Shown in pieces: positions 14,501 through 26,700 of a stretch of 64,000 nucleotides of DNA (positions are counted from its first letter, which is position 1; every line of letters starts with the position of its first letter). The position numbers and the translations under genes are program-made. This stretch comes from Baylisascaris procyonis (lineage: Eukaryota; Nematoda; Chromadorea; Rhabditida; Ascarididae). The stretch is from the NCBI GenBank assembly GCA_037389465.1, contig JAZARR010000088.1, positions 6,324,001 through 6,388,000 on the forward strand. The letters run 5' to 3'. The notes beneath the pieces were generated by a model. The model was not told the DNA's origin, did no database searches, and was given only the letters and a program-made list of their open reading frames with translations.

Positions 14501-15675
14501 AGTTTCGTAAGTTGAAGTTGCAGTTGAAGAACTGATGATTCTGTGACCCGTATTCTGCTATGCCGAAATTTTTTTCACCACCAAATAACGAGTGTGGAAG
14601 CCTTTTTTCAAGAACAAACATGACGTTCTTCAAAATAATATCAGAAATAAAAAAAAAAAAGAAAAACCACCAATCTTTTCACAAATGCGTGAATCTTGCA
14701 AACAACTAGACTCATATGCACCTTTCATGAGATTTGAAACAAGGAAAATTTCAATTTGAATGCATTTATGCGGATTTCAGTGTAGGTTAATTTTGCAGTT
14801 TTTTTTTTCTGCAGCCAATCAAACCGCACAATCAAAAATCACCGCATCAATTTGAAAATGCAAATTCGCTCGATTCAAAATGTCATACGATTTTATTGCT
14901 CACAAGATGCTCCTTACCATCTACTTTATGAAAACAGCTTTTATAATAACCATTATTGATAGGGCGCTCACTTTTTCTGCGTTAATAATACTATGGTCGT
15001 CGTTATTCAAAACAAAGCGATTTGCGAATCTTTACATAAAGTCAATGTAATCAACGATAAAACTTGTCATATACAAACAACGCAAAAGCAGTAGAGGGTT
15101 TCTGAGTGTGGCACATAGAAAGCGCAGGGCAAATCAAAGATGTGGCTGTTAGATGTGTGAACCGAGGTGGAACAATTGCTAGGGGGGTTTTTGCTTTTGA
15201 GTGCTGCAAATACGGCAGCAGCGCCTTAAAGGACTTGCAAGCATACCTTAACGCAACAACGCATTCGTGAGCATCGAGAGCTGGTCGGCTGGCCAACGTA
15301 ACGACGAGGTAATCTTGTCTGCAACAAAAATTGGCCCAATGGTTGGTTTTCTGTCCGCTTCTAGATTCAGAATCGAGTGACAGCATTGCAAATTTGAGGG
15401 GACAACCAAAGGCAACGCTCTTACTTCATGCGCTAATTTGTGTGCCACGGTCACATACTGCATTTGGTAAATACGAATTCGATGTGCCGAAATATACGCA
15501 CTAATTAGTAGGTGGCCAACTCAAGCGGTTGTTCGCTCTAAGAGATGCGAAGTGAGGCAGCCATTTGATCAGCGGCACAACCAAATAGTTGTGAAAGCTT
15601 GTTCTTTTACATAAAAAGCAAACGACGTTGGATTGGCCTACAGGTGCCTTAAAACAAACTGCAGCAGATGGTTTC
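5514..15675. other. Long stretch without a supported gene
   Basis: I looked for exon-like frames on both strands and found only isolated pieces. A minus-strand frame at 6,836-7,060 ends in a stop. A possible minus-strand first exon, about 9,028-8,876, has a GTGAGG donor and lies in a locally GC-richer patch. A Lys/Arg-rich plus-strand frame lies at 8,211-8,393. A plus-strand frame at 11,229-11,462 has a possible acceptor (CCACAG) about 20 bases inside it. Overlapping minus-strand frames lie at 15,051-15,463. None can be joined into a phase-consistent gene and none shows a known motif. They may be isolated exons, transposon relics or chance. Confidence 0.45.
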
Positions 15676-15693
15676 ATATATATACATATATAA

Positions 15694-15739
<46 letters not shown>
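15676..15739. repeat. TA dinucleotide microsatellite
   Basis: A run of about 64 bases of TA repeats, interrupted by a few C, A and G substitutions, in intergenic DNA. Confidence 0.95.
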
Positions 15740-18700
15740 GTTTTTACCAAAGTTTATCTATTTTACCAAGCTTATTTATTTACGGGTTGATCTATCGTAA
15801 TGATGTTGAGGAGGCGCATATTACGCCGGCCGCTTTTCAGTCTTCTCTTCTATTTCTTATACGTTTCGATTGTATACTGAAGGAAAAGCATTTACCGAAT
15901 CCGATTATACTTACTACTTTACTAGAACTACAAAATAAACGTATAGCAGAAGCTGGCGTCTGTATCACCACTAACAATGAAAACCAACCGACATCCCTAC
16001 TGCATAGCGAAGGCAAATGAGTCAAGAGGGCAGTTTACCGTAAACTGATCATTTGTAGACCAATACCATAGATTTAGCAGAAATCGGAAGCACCTGATCT
16101 GATTGCATGACTGTGAATTCGAGAATGCGATTATTGCAAAAGGATGTTCAAATAAGTTGACACTGAGGACAAAAAAGTTCATTTTGCGCGGTTATATTTG
16201 TTCCGAATGCTGAGGGCTATCTAGTCGATGTGAGCCAGATTAAAATGGCCTAGAACAAGTATATACTAGTCACGAGTTTGAAGTGATCACTAATAGTCAT
16301 GACAGAAAGGAAGACAAATGGTTGCCGAGGCAGGGGAAGAGGAGGAGGGAGACAAGTAAGTAGTTTCCGCCATCGCAAAGGTCAACGGTTATGACTTCAT
16401 CAATGTCGATCAGCAATGCAATTGACTAGCTGATTTGCTACATAAACCCCCAGCCGGCGTCTCCACCAGTTACACTGTCATAACGGTACGCATTATTAAC
16501 TATACAAGAGAGGCAGGCGGGGTAAGAAGAGAGGTGAAGAGAGAGGAGGTCTGCGTATCGCGCAGCGTCGCATGCAGAGACATGGAAATGTTGAGGTCAG
16601 ACGCGGATACTATCCTTCTACATCGGCAGTTTATATTGACTGCTCCACTATATTCTGAAGGTCAATCCGACCCGGCTAGCGAATGCATAAAACAGAAGAA
16701 AGGAGGACGACGCTAAAATTTTTCCAGAAACACTTTATTTCATATTATTAGGACATGAAAATCCATTTCCCATGGGAGATTGATTGAGGAACCACAGAAC
16801 CGACTATGTTCTTAACATAAATCCTTAACACATTTACTAAATCAGAGAGCTGCCTACACTGAGGAAGAGTAGTGTTAGCGATGGGTGGTCTGCTATGAAA
16901 AGTGAGCCATCAAAAGTCTACCCTTGCTGGTATATTCGACCTCTGAACGGCATGCTTAAAATACTAGATAGCTGCAATGTTGGAATTGCGCTAAACTTCT
17001 AATTTAACAACTACTTTGGCATAACCGAATTAACAAAGGTACGTAGTTTATTTTGAGGATAACAAATCATACTGTTACTTTCTTTTATGTCTCTGAAGTC
17101 CTGAATCCTTAGTTAACGGTAAAAGAATAAAGCAGTCGGTCGTTGCTACAACTTAAAATAGATTCGCAGCTACGGTAATGATACTGCTACTGAGTATTTC
17201 TTATTTTTATTACAATAGTATGATGGAAAAAACATTTTTCCAGGAAAGAATGCTATTCTTTATTCGCTGTTAGTCGTCCATTTCTTCTTCACATCAAAGA
17301 CCAATCCGGCTATACTCTCATACTGCATCAAGTCGAAGGATAAAGCAAATTAAATTAATATATGGCTGTGAGAAATATACGGTTCAAGGGGTTTTACAGT
17401 GGATCCAAAATTATTCGGAAGGACGGGAGAACAGAAGAATTGCTCAAAACTCCTTCAAATGTATAGCATTAAATCAGCGAATAAAGAATAGCATGCACGC
17501 AGAAAATGAAAAAAGGGTGTGAAGTTGAAGTAAGCAGTCCAATTGAGATCTGGCCTGCCTTATAAAATTCAAATCATCAGTCTTCCTTGCAAGAAACCGG
17601 AGAAATTTCCTGTGAGTGGAAAAATTTGACTCAAAACTCTTGGGAGCGAGAATGTGATAGGCGAAGTGGAATAACTGTTATCCCCCCTATGGAACGAAAG
17701 AGAAAATGTGGTAGGTTTAATGAGGAAAGGATCCACTAGCGAATTTTTTCAACGGCAGTAGGTTCAACTGCGGTGAATTATGCTTTTGTAGCGTATTACA
17801 GAAAGAGCAAATTCAATTGCTTGAGAGAAGCCAAAATGTTGTCTACATAAGCGACCTACCCAATAAAATGCACCCGAAAATTAACTTGCTCAATTCCCGA
17901 TGGCACTAAAAATAAAACTAACCAAATTTTCTTTCTTTTAAGGCTCCATTTACTTTCCTTCCAGCTACGCGTCGCTAATTATTGTATTTTTTTCTAAATA
18001 AGACTTAATTAACAAAAAGCACAACTCTTGCGATAACATACCGTCACCTTGCGCATTTACGAATTTACTTCGCAAAAGTTTATGAAAACTTTTGCGCTGT
18101 CAGCATTTACCCTGTCCTTGTGTACGTTTATGCGTGCACACTTGTCTAACTATCTATTAGTAGTTCCCCCTTGAACCACCGAAGCTAGAATTACGAAACG
18201 TGACGGGTACATTACGCATTAGAACATGACCTCCTATCCCATAATTCGCATCGCTCCACCATCTTCCAAAAAATTGTGCGAACTCCTAGGCCTTTCAAAA
18301 TATCAAAACATTATTTCGCACATTAGCTGACCGTTGCAACTGAAAAAATGGCTGATCAAGCGAAGCAAACGTAAGGACACGCATAGCTTCGTCTCCTCTG
18401 TCAGACTGCTCCACTCACCTATTCTTGGATCATCTGCCCTGCTGACATAGCTTCAGTTGACGCTAGACGACTGCCTATTTTTAGTTCGTGCACTGACAAC
18501 AGAAGAGCCAAGAACAATCAAGATTGAGCATGAAAACAGGAGAATAAATATTAGTGAAAAAATACAAGTTTAAGAAGGCGAAAGAAACCAAATTGATGCC
18601 TATCTTCAACTGATGCGATATGGCACGCTAAAGAAAAGTTCTTGAGTAAAATGGGAGCAGAAAGGATAAATGGAAATTCATTTTAGGTGTCTCTGTGGTT

Positions 18701-19040
18701 CGAGGACACTGATTTTGCAACGCTAGAGATGTAATATACGGAAGCGAATAACGAATAAAAGAACGAAGGTGAATGTGAATTGTTAGTTTTGTGATAAGGA
18801 GTATGTGATATAAGAGAACTGTTTAGAAAGTTCTAAAATTTTGAAGAAAATAGAAAGAAATCCTCAAGGTTAATACTTGTAAATGAAAATAACTTACAAC
18901 GATATAGTCACAAAATAAGCAAACGAAACCGCAGATTGCTAAACCGACCGAACACAGTTAAACGGGCGCATAACAATGAAATAGATGCAGAGTACAACGC
19001 TACTTGAACAGCATAAGTGTAAGTATGACGCGCGCAGGGT
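15740..19040. other. Intergenic stretch, no supported gene
   Basis: Two plus-strand open frames (15,787-16,020 and 16,435-16,716) have passable protein composition but no matching splice partners or known motifs. Nothing else recognisable was seen on either strand. Confidence 0.5.
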
Positions 19041-19379
19041 GGGACTGTAGGGCACACTAGATGTGGTTAGCTGCGGCGATCAATTGCATATACATAGCTC
19101 ACGGCGATGCTCTTAAAAATGATCTGACTGTCTAGCAGTACTACCGAAATGTTCCTTTTAGGATGGGAACTATAAAGAAAGACAATGATCACCCTCTTCC
19201 ATGCGAAGCGGGACTGTAGGGCACATGAGATGTGGTTATTTGCAGCGATCAACTGCACTTACATAACTCACGGCGATGCTCTTAAAAAATGATCTCACTG
19301 TCTAGCAATATTACCGAAACGTTCCTTTTAGAATGGGAACTACAAAGAAAGACTATGATCTCCCTCTCGCATGCAAAGC
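19041..19379. repeat. Two-copy tandem repeat, 169-base period
   Basis: Copy 1 (19,041-19,209) and copy 2 (19,210-19,379) both open with GGGACTGTAGGGCACA, contain CTCACGGCGATGCTCTTAAA, and end in a CATGCRAAGC-like sequence. They differ at scattered positions and by one base in an A-run. The pair lies about 0.9 kb beyond the 3' end of the sarcoglycan gene. No coding content is evident. Confidence 0.9.
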
Positions 19380-20282
19380 TATAAAAAACTTTTTTCCACT
19401 TTTTATACATATTCCTGAAGTTGCATTAGCAAAAGGCATTATTTCTACGTGTTTCAGTGCGCACACAGGTGTCGATGTACCTTCTCTTCCGGGTTTCAGC
19501 TTCGTAACATTGAAGGTAAAGTTGTAAAACTTTGTCACCCTAACGCACACAACACGATCACTCGCTGCAAACTTTCAAATTCATCCGATAGCTTTGAAAG
19601 AGTTACAGATATGCAAATGTGTCTAAAAATTGACAGTAATTATGCGACCCCATCAGGTCGCATTTTACATCCACTTGAGTAAGGAAGTCAAATTATTGCG
19701 GTAGAACTACACGGGCGATCAGCTGTGTTACGGTCTCGATGTATTACTGTGCAAATTTTAGTATTTGTTGGTAAATATCCGATCTTCGAGGGTGCAAAAG
19801 TACATACAGTGCGAACCCGTATAACCTAGTTTTCCAATTGTTTGTTGTGCCGAAAAACGTGTTTCAAAGATTTATCACCAACCATATAACACAAAAGAGG
19901 CAAAAAGCAACAAAAGATGAAACGTTCTATTAAAGGAACGCTCACCTCTCACGTAAATATGAGAATAGCGTATAGGTTTAAAAGGATCTCAAGTAACTAG
20001 CCAATGGTTCTTCATGGTGCTGATAAACCCTTCGCATTGAACGGAAAGCATCTAAGTCACGTAAGAAACTATGTTAATGGTTGGTTCTTCATCCGTTTAC
20101 TTTCTCATTACTTTTCCCAAGTTCAGATACACCTGTGAGAACAGTGCTGCGTCTCACATGTGTATCGGACGCAACTTCTATGCATAAGAAAGAAAAACAT
20201 TCTTTTCAGGAAAAACGGTGTTTTATCGATTCTGTACATAACAAGGCAGTTAGTGCTTTCGTTAGAACATTATTTTAAAAGA
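19380..20282. other. Region downstream of the sarcoglycan gene
   Basis: This should contain the 3' untranslated region of the minus-strand sarcoglycan gene, just below 20,283. I found no exact AATAAA signal on the minus strand in this stretch, so the cleavage site is not placed. Short open frames on both strands here look like chance. Confidence 0.4.
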
Positions 20283-23200
20283 TTACTCGCAAACACTGCG
20301 ATCAGCTCTGCAATCGGCTCCTTGGCTGGCCATAAAGAGTCGTCCATTTTGACAGATACATAATTGATACTGTGAGTTGCCTCTGCCTTCACTCCTGAGC
20401 AGCCCTGAGACGAACACATTGCCCGATTCGAGGCGAATTTCACCCTAAAAAAACAATCGATTTCATTGCCGTTAATTGCTAACAGGATCCGATGTGCCAT
20501 GATGGACGTTTGTAAAACATGGAAGCAAAAGCTAATGTGCGAATTCTGCACATTGGCTTTTGGTACTGATTACGGATTTGGGTATATCGTACTCATGAAA
20601 AATCAAACTTCCGTTTTCTATAGCAAATTTAAAGGTTCCTTTCTTATTCACATACATGATGGAAATGTCACAACTATTCATGGATTGCTCGATTTGATGG
20701 AATCTGGCACATATAAACATCTATAAATACTTTCGAAATAGAAAGATCAACTTGAAGGACGGAATGAATACCGCTGCCGTCCTATGGTGTACATCACTGC
20801 GATAAAATTTCGTTACGCTGGATTTAGTCATTGTCAATTGAAACCATGGAACGGATAGACAGCCACACTCAGACTCACATAGATATCATGCATACGCTCA
20901 TATATGAGGCTAACACAATGAGCTTTGAATATGATGCTAGCTCATTAGTAAATTAAGTGGTCAGAAATAAATTGGACAGCATAAAAGCAAGCTTGTAAAT
21001 GCCAGGAAACCTGTTTCGAGTTGAGGTTGATATCCAGTAAAGAAGACATCTGTATTTCGCCTGCCGCACTCATGATTTCAATATCTTGACCTGCATCCAG
21101 GTTCAAATTCCGAGTAGGCGATTCCAAACTGAAATTCAGTGAATAAGTAAGTTCGTTGCGGATAACTGACAAACAAATAAAACAGTAAACAAATAAATAA
21201 AGGAGCAAGCAGTAAGCAAATTAGTGAACCATACAGTTCTCACTAAGGAACCTTCATCTGGACACAAAATCTTTAGGCAAAAAGCACTGAAATCTATGAC
21301 CGTTGCATAAGCATGCATTCTTAAAGAGAAAAGCGTGATGCATGTGTCAAACATTTCAGCAAATGCTATGGTTGGATGCCTTTTTCGATACGTATACCGT
21401 CACTAGGATATATGCTAGCAGTACCAGCTAACTTGTCACAATGCAAAATGTTACCGAAGCTAACTCCCCTTCTCTCTCCCTCCCTTCCTCTTCGGCCTCT
21501 GCTGCTGAAGTTCTAGGTAGCGGTCGGAGTGTCATTTAAATTTGAGTTCTCCGAATAAATTAAGACTATTTACAAAATAAATTAACTGCCCGTTGGTGTC
21601 GGTTGTTTTTTATTTGCTGGGAGGAACATCTCAATACACTGATCAAGAATTGACTGCAATACGAACCTGAGTGGTGTATCAGGTTCAGGTCGTATGAACG
21701 CCGTTTGAATCGCACCTTCGAACACGCTCCCACCATCATCTGCAAACACAACAAGACTGATTAATGCTGCATAGTTGCGCAATAAAAAACGCATTTCACT
21801 TCGACAATCTTGCACAGTGACAACAAGCATATAATATTTTATTAGTAGGAAACCGATATCTAAATACCCTGTAATGTTGAAAATCAGTCAGTAAAGGTAG
21901 CTAAGGTAACATAGTAACGGTAAAATGTTTCTCTAGGAACAAATGTGTGGTCCAGTGTAATAACACTATTATAGTTGCAATAAACTTGCCAGTGGAAGAT
22001 TATGCAACAAAAAGATAATCACTTTTATTTTAAATTAGGGCATGTGCAACCTAGATACGCTGAAATGAATGAATCCAAAAAACAAGTGGATAACAGATAG
22101 CACTTTCTACCTCATATTATTCCCATCGGAGCAAAGCATCTAAGATACATCCTTCTGATTATTTCGGTTGAAGTTTACATCGCAAAAACTCTTGGGACGT
22201 TTCTTACATAACGGTGGGAAGAAACATTCTTTCATTATATGGTCGCCTGATGGCATGACTGAAATGAGAGGTTTAGACAACTCAAAATAACCTCACGAAG
22301 GCCTTTAACACCACGGACGACATCACGATCTAATCCGTTTGGCTTTCTACATCCGCTGAAGTGCGCTGCATACTATGCTATAAAATAATATATCGCAGTC
22401 TGATCTTTTGAAAAGTGTATCTTACGAATATTGAGAAACAGCGAAGGAAATCATCGCAATTCCAACTTTGCTGCGCAAAAACGCACCTGACGAAGCCGGT
22501 GCATCCGTCACTCTTATAAAACAAACGTATATTGGCGAAATGTTTTCATATACCTGAATAGCCGGCACCTCTCCTCACTCACTTTGTGAGTACTTTTGCA
22601 CGCTGTTTGATGCAAACATGTTATGCTGTCAACTGTACATCAAGAAAATATCTCATCATACCACTGCTTTTCATCTCTCTGTTGTTCAACTCTGTTATTG
22701 CAGTCCGTCAATCATTTAGTGGACCTATTACTTTACTCAGCAGCATCTTTAGTTGCCTCGAACACTAATATTCTACTGTAAGATTTCTCCTTCCTATAGT
22801 TAATCAAACGAACTATAAAGTATATTTTATGGCAGTACAAAATATGGCATAAATGTTATGCAGAGAGCAAAAACACCGTATAATAAATGCACGCATACCG
22901 TAACGGGAATAATCCAGAGTGTGATTGTATAACTTCAATTTCAACAAGTAAATATATATTATAATATAAAATAATTCAGCGTATATTAGAATTGAGAAAA
23001 ATAATATAGTTCTGGTTACCACCAAATAAAAAACCCCGTCAACTGCGTTACAGCACAATAAGGGCTAAATGATTGCTACTGCTTTGTCCCCCCCCCCACC
23101 CTATATTTATAAATATTGGGCGCAAACGCAACGGTGATTCGGACAGATAGTATAGGAGGGCGACACGACATAGATAATAACTTCTGATTTTGCAGATGTT

Positions 23201-23706
23201 AGTTTGCAAAATGGCAAACAAAAAAGAATGAGTGTGTTTTTCATGGCGCTAAGAGGAACAGCAACGAAAAACTTTATTAGGTACAGTGATAAAACTGACC
23301 TGGCAGCGCGTTCTATCCGAACTGATGTTTCGGCAACAAAATGAAACGAATCAGCCGTAATATTTATGAAGGCGGGGCTTGTACACCTTGGAGTAGTGCC
23401 TATATCTAGGAAAGATATTTAAAAATGAAAACTCACCCAGTATTCGAAGATTCTCGAGTTTAAGTCCGACCTCGTTCGAGTCGGCGAAAAACAATAACTT
23501 TCGTGCATTATCGAATATTTCGAAGCGATCGCAAACGGCTTCTGTGCGCCCATCTTGGAACAAATTCAGCATGGCCGTTTGATGGCCAGTCATATTACGT
23601 GCCTTTATAAATACACCCCGTGATGAATCTATTGTGAGTGCTTCATCCTGAAATATTTGGCACGTCACGTAAGCAGAGCTGCCTTTTGCAATTAAATCTT
23701 TAGCAA

Positions 23707-23784
<78 letters not shown>

Positions 23785-26700
23785 GATTAAAGAACTGATC
23801 AAAAAGATTAAAGAATTAAAGAAACAATGAAACAATTAATGAACGTTTTATAGCGCTCTAGCTTAGTTTCTTGACCAATCGACTACCTCCACACACCTAC
23901 GTTTACTAAATAATTTGCGAAGAAAGGTGCGAAGAGCATCACCATTATATTTACCTCAATATTTAAATTAGAGGGAATAGGTGCCAGAAGAACTGGCTTG
24001 ATATTCGGTTTTGTAACTTTTTTTTCAACCAAACAACTCAATAAATTACCAATAATAACAAAACATGCGCCATAACACGATTACATTTCAACCAAACACA
24101 GTAAAACGCGACGTGGAACGGCCTGACCGGACTGTAAAAAAATCACTTCATCTGTTGGCTTTTGGATAAGCTCGAGTATTTTTACAAATGCCATTGGAAT
24201 TGATGGATCAGTTGGAATCTGCTATATGATATCCTGTGACGCTAATGATACTCGGAAAAATCTTGCAACTTCATCAAGGATTGAGGCATATAAACAGATC
24301 CTAACGCCAAGCAGATACACGGATATACAGATAAAATAAGCATATATAGGCGCTGACATGAAAAATATAATCCAGCCGAAATGCGCTCTTTATGTGGAAT
24401 GTTTCAAGTGTGCACAAAAACAACGAAACAACAAGCATTGTCACTTTTCTTCACCATCCGCTTGGCTGTACAAATATTCTATCAAAAGCTTTTTCTAACC
24501 TAACCAACTGCACAAAAAAAAAATCGCATATTTAAATTTCGAAGCGTCTTGCAGTATTTATAAGTTATGCATGCGCCTAATTGGGAATGAGTAAGGTGCT
24601 AGAGTCTGCACAATATGCTCATCAGATTTTTCTCCTAAAGGTTTTCTACTCTTCGAGAAAAAAGTATTGAAAGGACAGAAAGGGCACACATAGGCATATG
24701 ACAGTAATGAGTTTCTGGACTTGAATCAACCTTATCGAAGAGGCAAAAATCAGATGGAAGAAACGAAAATTGTCAATGCAGACGTTGACGATATGAAGTG
24801 AATATGTAGGGCTTTTTGTGGTGACAAGCTTTTCTAAAATTTCTGTATCAGAGTTATGACCAAGGTTTGACAAATTGCAATTTTGGCAGCTCATGGAAAG
24901 TGCTGTAACTGATTACCCGATTTCCAAGCGCTGCTGAACCTACCCGATGGCAATTCAAGCAGGTATGTGCCTACATAAAATATCTGTCAGGATCCAATGT
25001 CGCCGTAATGCACTGGCACGAAAGCACAGAACAATGTTTTCTGCTACCTGGCAAAATTGAGAATCAATTTGTGAGCCTACGAATTAATGGAATTCTGAAA
25101 GCTAACCACTGAGGGTGGTTTTATTAGAAGCAGCAAAGGATGTGGAAAAACGGAAAGGAAAAAGGAAACAAGAAATAAGAACGGCAGGAATCCAAATGGC
25201 AACCTGCAGAAGAGTAAGAACTAGTGCTGTCTCATGAAAATGTAACGTGAGACTTTGCATTTCGAAGATTCTCGAAGACCGTTCGAAAACCTCCTAGAAA
25301 TGCGTAGGAATGCAACAGAAATCTCTCCTAGACATTTTCCTCCATGAAGGTCTGGTTTTAGGTCTCTCGAAAGTCGTTCAGGAACTCTTTATTTCGGAGA
25401 CTCCCGAATACCGCAGGTTTCCGAAATTTGGGTGAAGATAACACGTCCAATCACTTGCTACTGCAAAGTTGCCATCCATAATGCCGTAAACGGCCCAAAT
25501 CGAGTGGCAACAAAATGAGTGTTAACTTAAAAGTAGAAAAATGGTGCGTATTTGGAAGAAGAATAACGTTAATAATTGAAACATTACACCTGCAAAAGTC
25601 GATCACTAAAAAATTCGCTGAGAAAAGTGCCCTGATCATATTACAGTTCATTGCTGACGATCTAGCATCTCCCAATTTAACGCTGCGAAGTCGAAGAGGA
25701 AGTAAGCACATATGTGCGAATCGCTAAACAGATGAGGCAAACGGGCAATTGCTCTTCGAGGTTTTTGACTATGATGGGCCATTAATCGTATCTCGCTATG
25801 ACACTCCTTTACCTTGCAATTATAAAAGTTTGGGAACCTTTAGTACATAAACAAATATACGCGAAAATGTTTTCTTATTGCACTTTGGCAATGTGGATTC
25901 CAGAAAGGTAGAGGGGAATGATGTTTTCCAAAACAACAAGAGAAATTCATAGAGGACCAAGCCTAGATACGATTTATCAAATATGAGAGATTCGCTTGTC
26001 AAAATCTCTTAGTACAACATAAACCACTCAATCAGCACTTCAATTAATATGTGGAGCAGCTCTTGTTTGTGACATGAAGCGAACCTGAAGTTGTATTCTG
26101 CTATTATTGTTGGAGTTGTTAAATAGACCCACAAATGAGGTATGTAAAAAAGCGAACCAAATCTTGCTTGTGGGTATATTGCGTAAGACTATGGATATGA
26201 AGAAAACAACAAGGCAGCATGAAAAACGTCACTGGTGAATAAAAAACAAAAATTCACACGCAATACACCATACATGAAGTTGACATATCAATTTGATGTT
26301 ATAATTGATAAATGAAAGAGATTTAATCGGGCAGTGCATATCAACTCTATGGTGAAAGATGGTGGACACCATTACTCATCTAAACTCGTTATGTAAGTTT
26401 GCATAACATGAAGTCTTCTTATAAACCCTAACCAAAACGAAATTTGCATCAGTATAGATGAGAATGTCAATAAAGAGTCTCCAACCTCTGCGGTAGATAG
26501 CTCGCTGAAGTGTACGGGTCGGTCGAATTGTGCCTCCCCAATGACTCGTATCCTATCATCTTCGATCTTCAGCGCTCCCATGCCATCCTGAATCAGCTAT
26601 GGATTTTCTTTTTTCAGAAATACAATAATATCAGCCTTTTACCCGAAATTTCGCGATAACGAACTGTGACACTGCACCGTTGCTATCTTTCAGTAATAAC

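Noticed and set aside
20466..20726. Plus-strand open frame of 86 codons opposite the sarcoglycan 3' region
   Set aside because: It lies in the intron between sarcoglycan exons 6 and 7 on the opposite strand, with no splice signals or recognisable motif.
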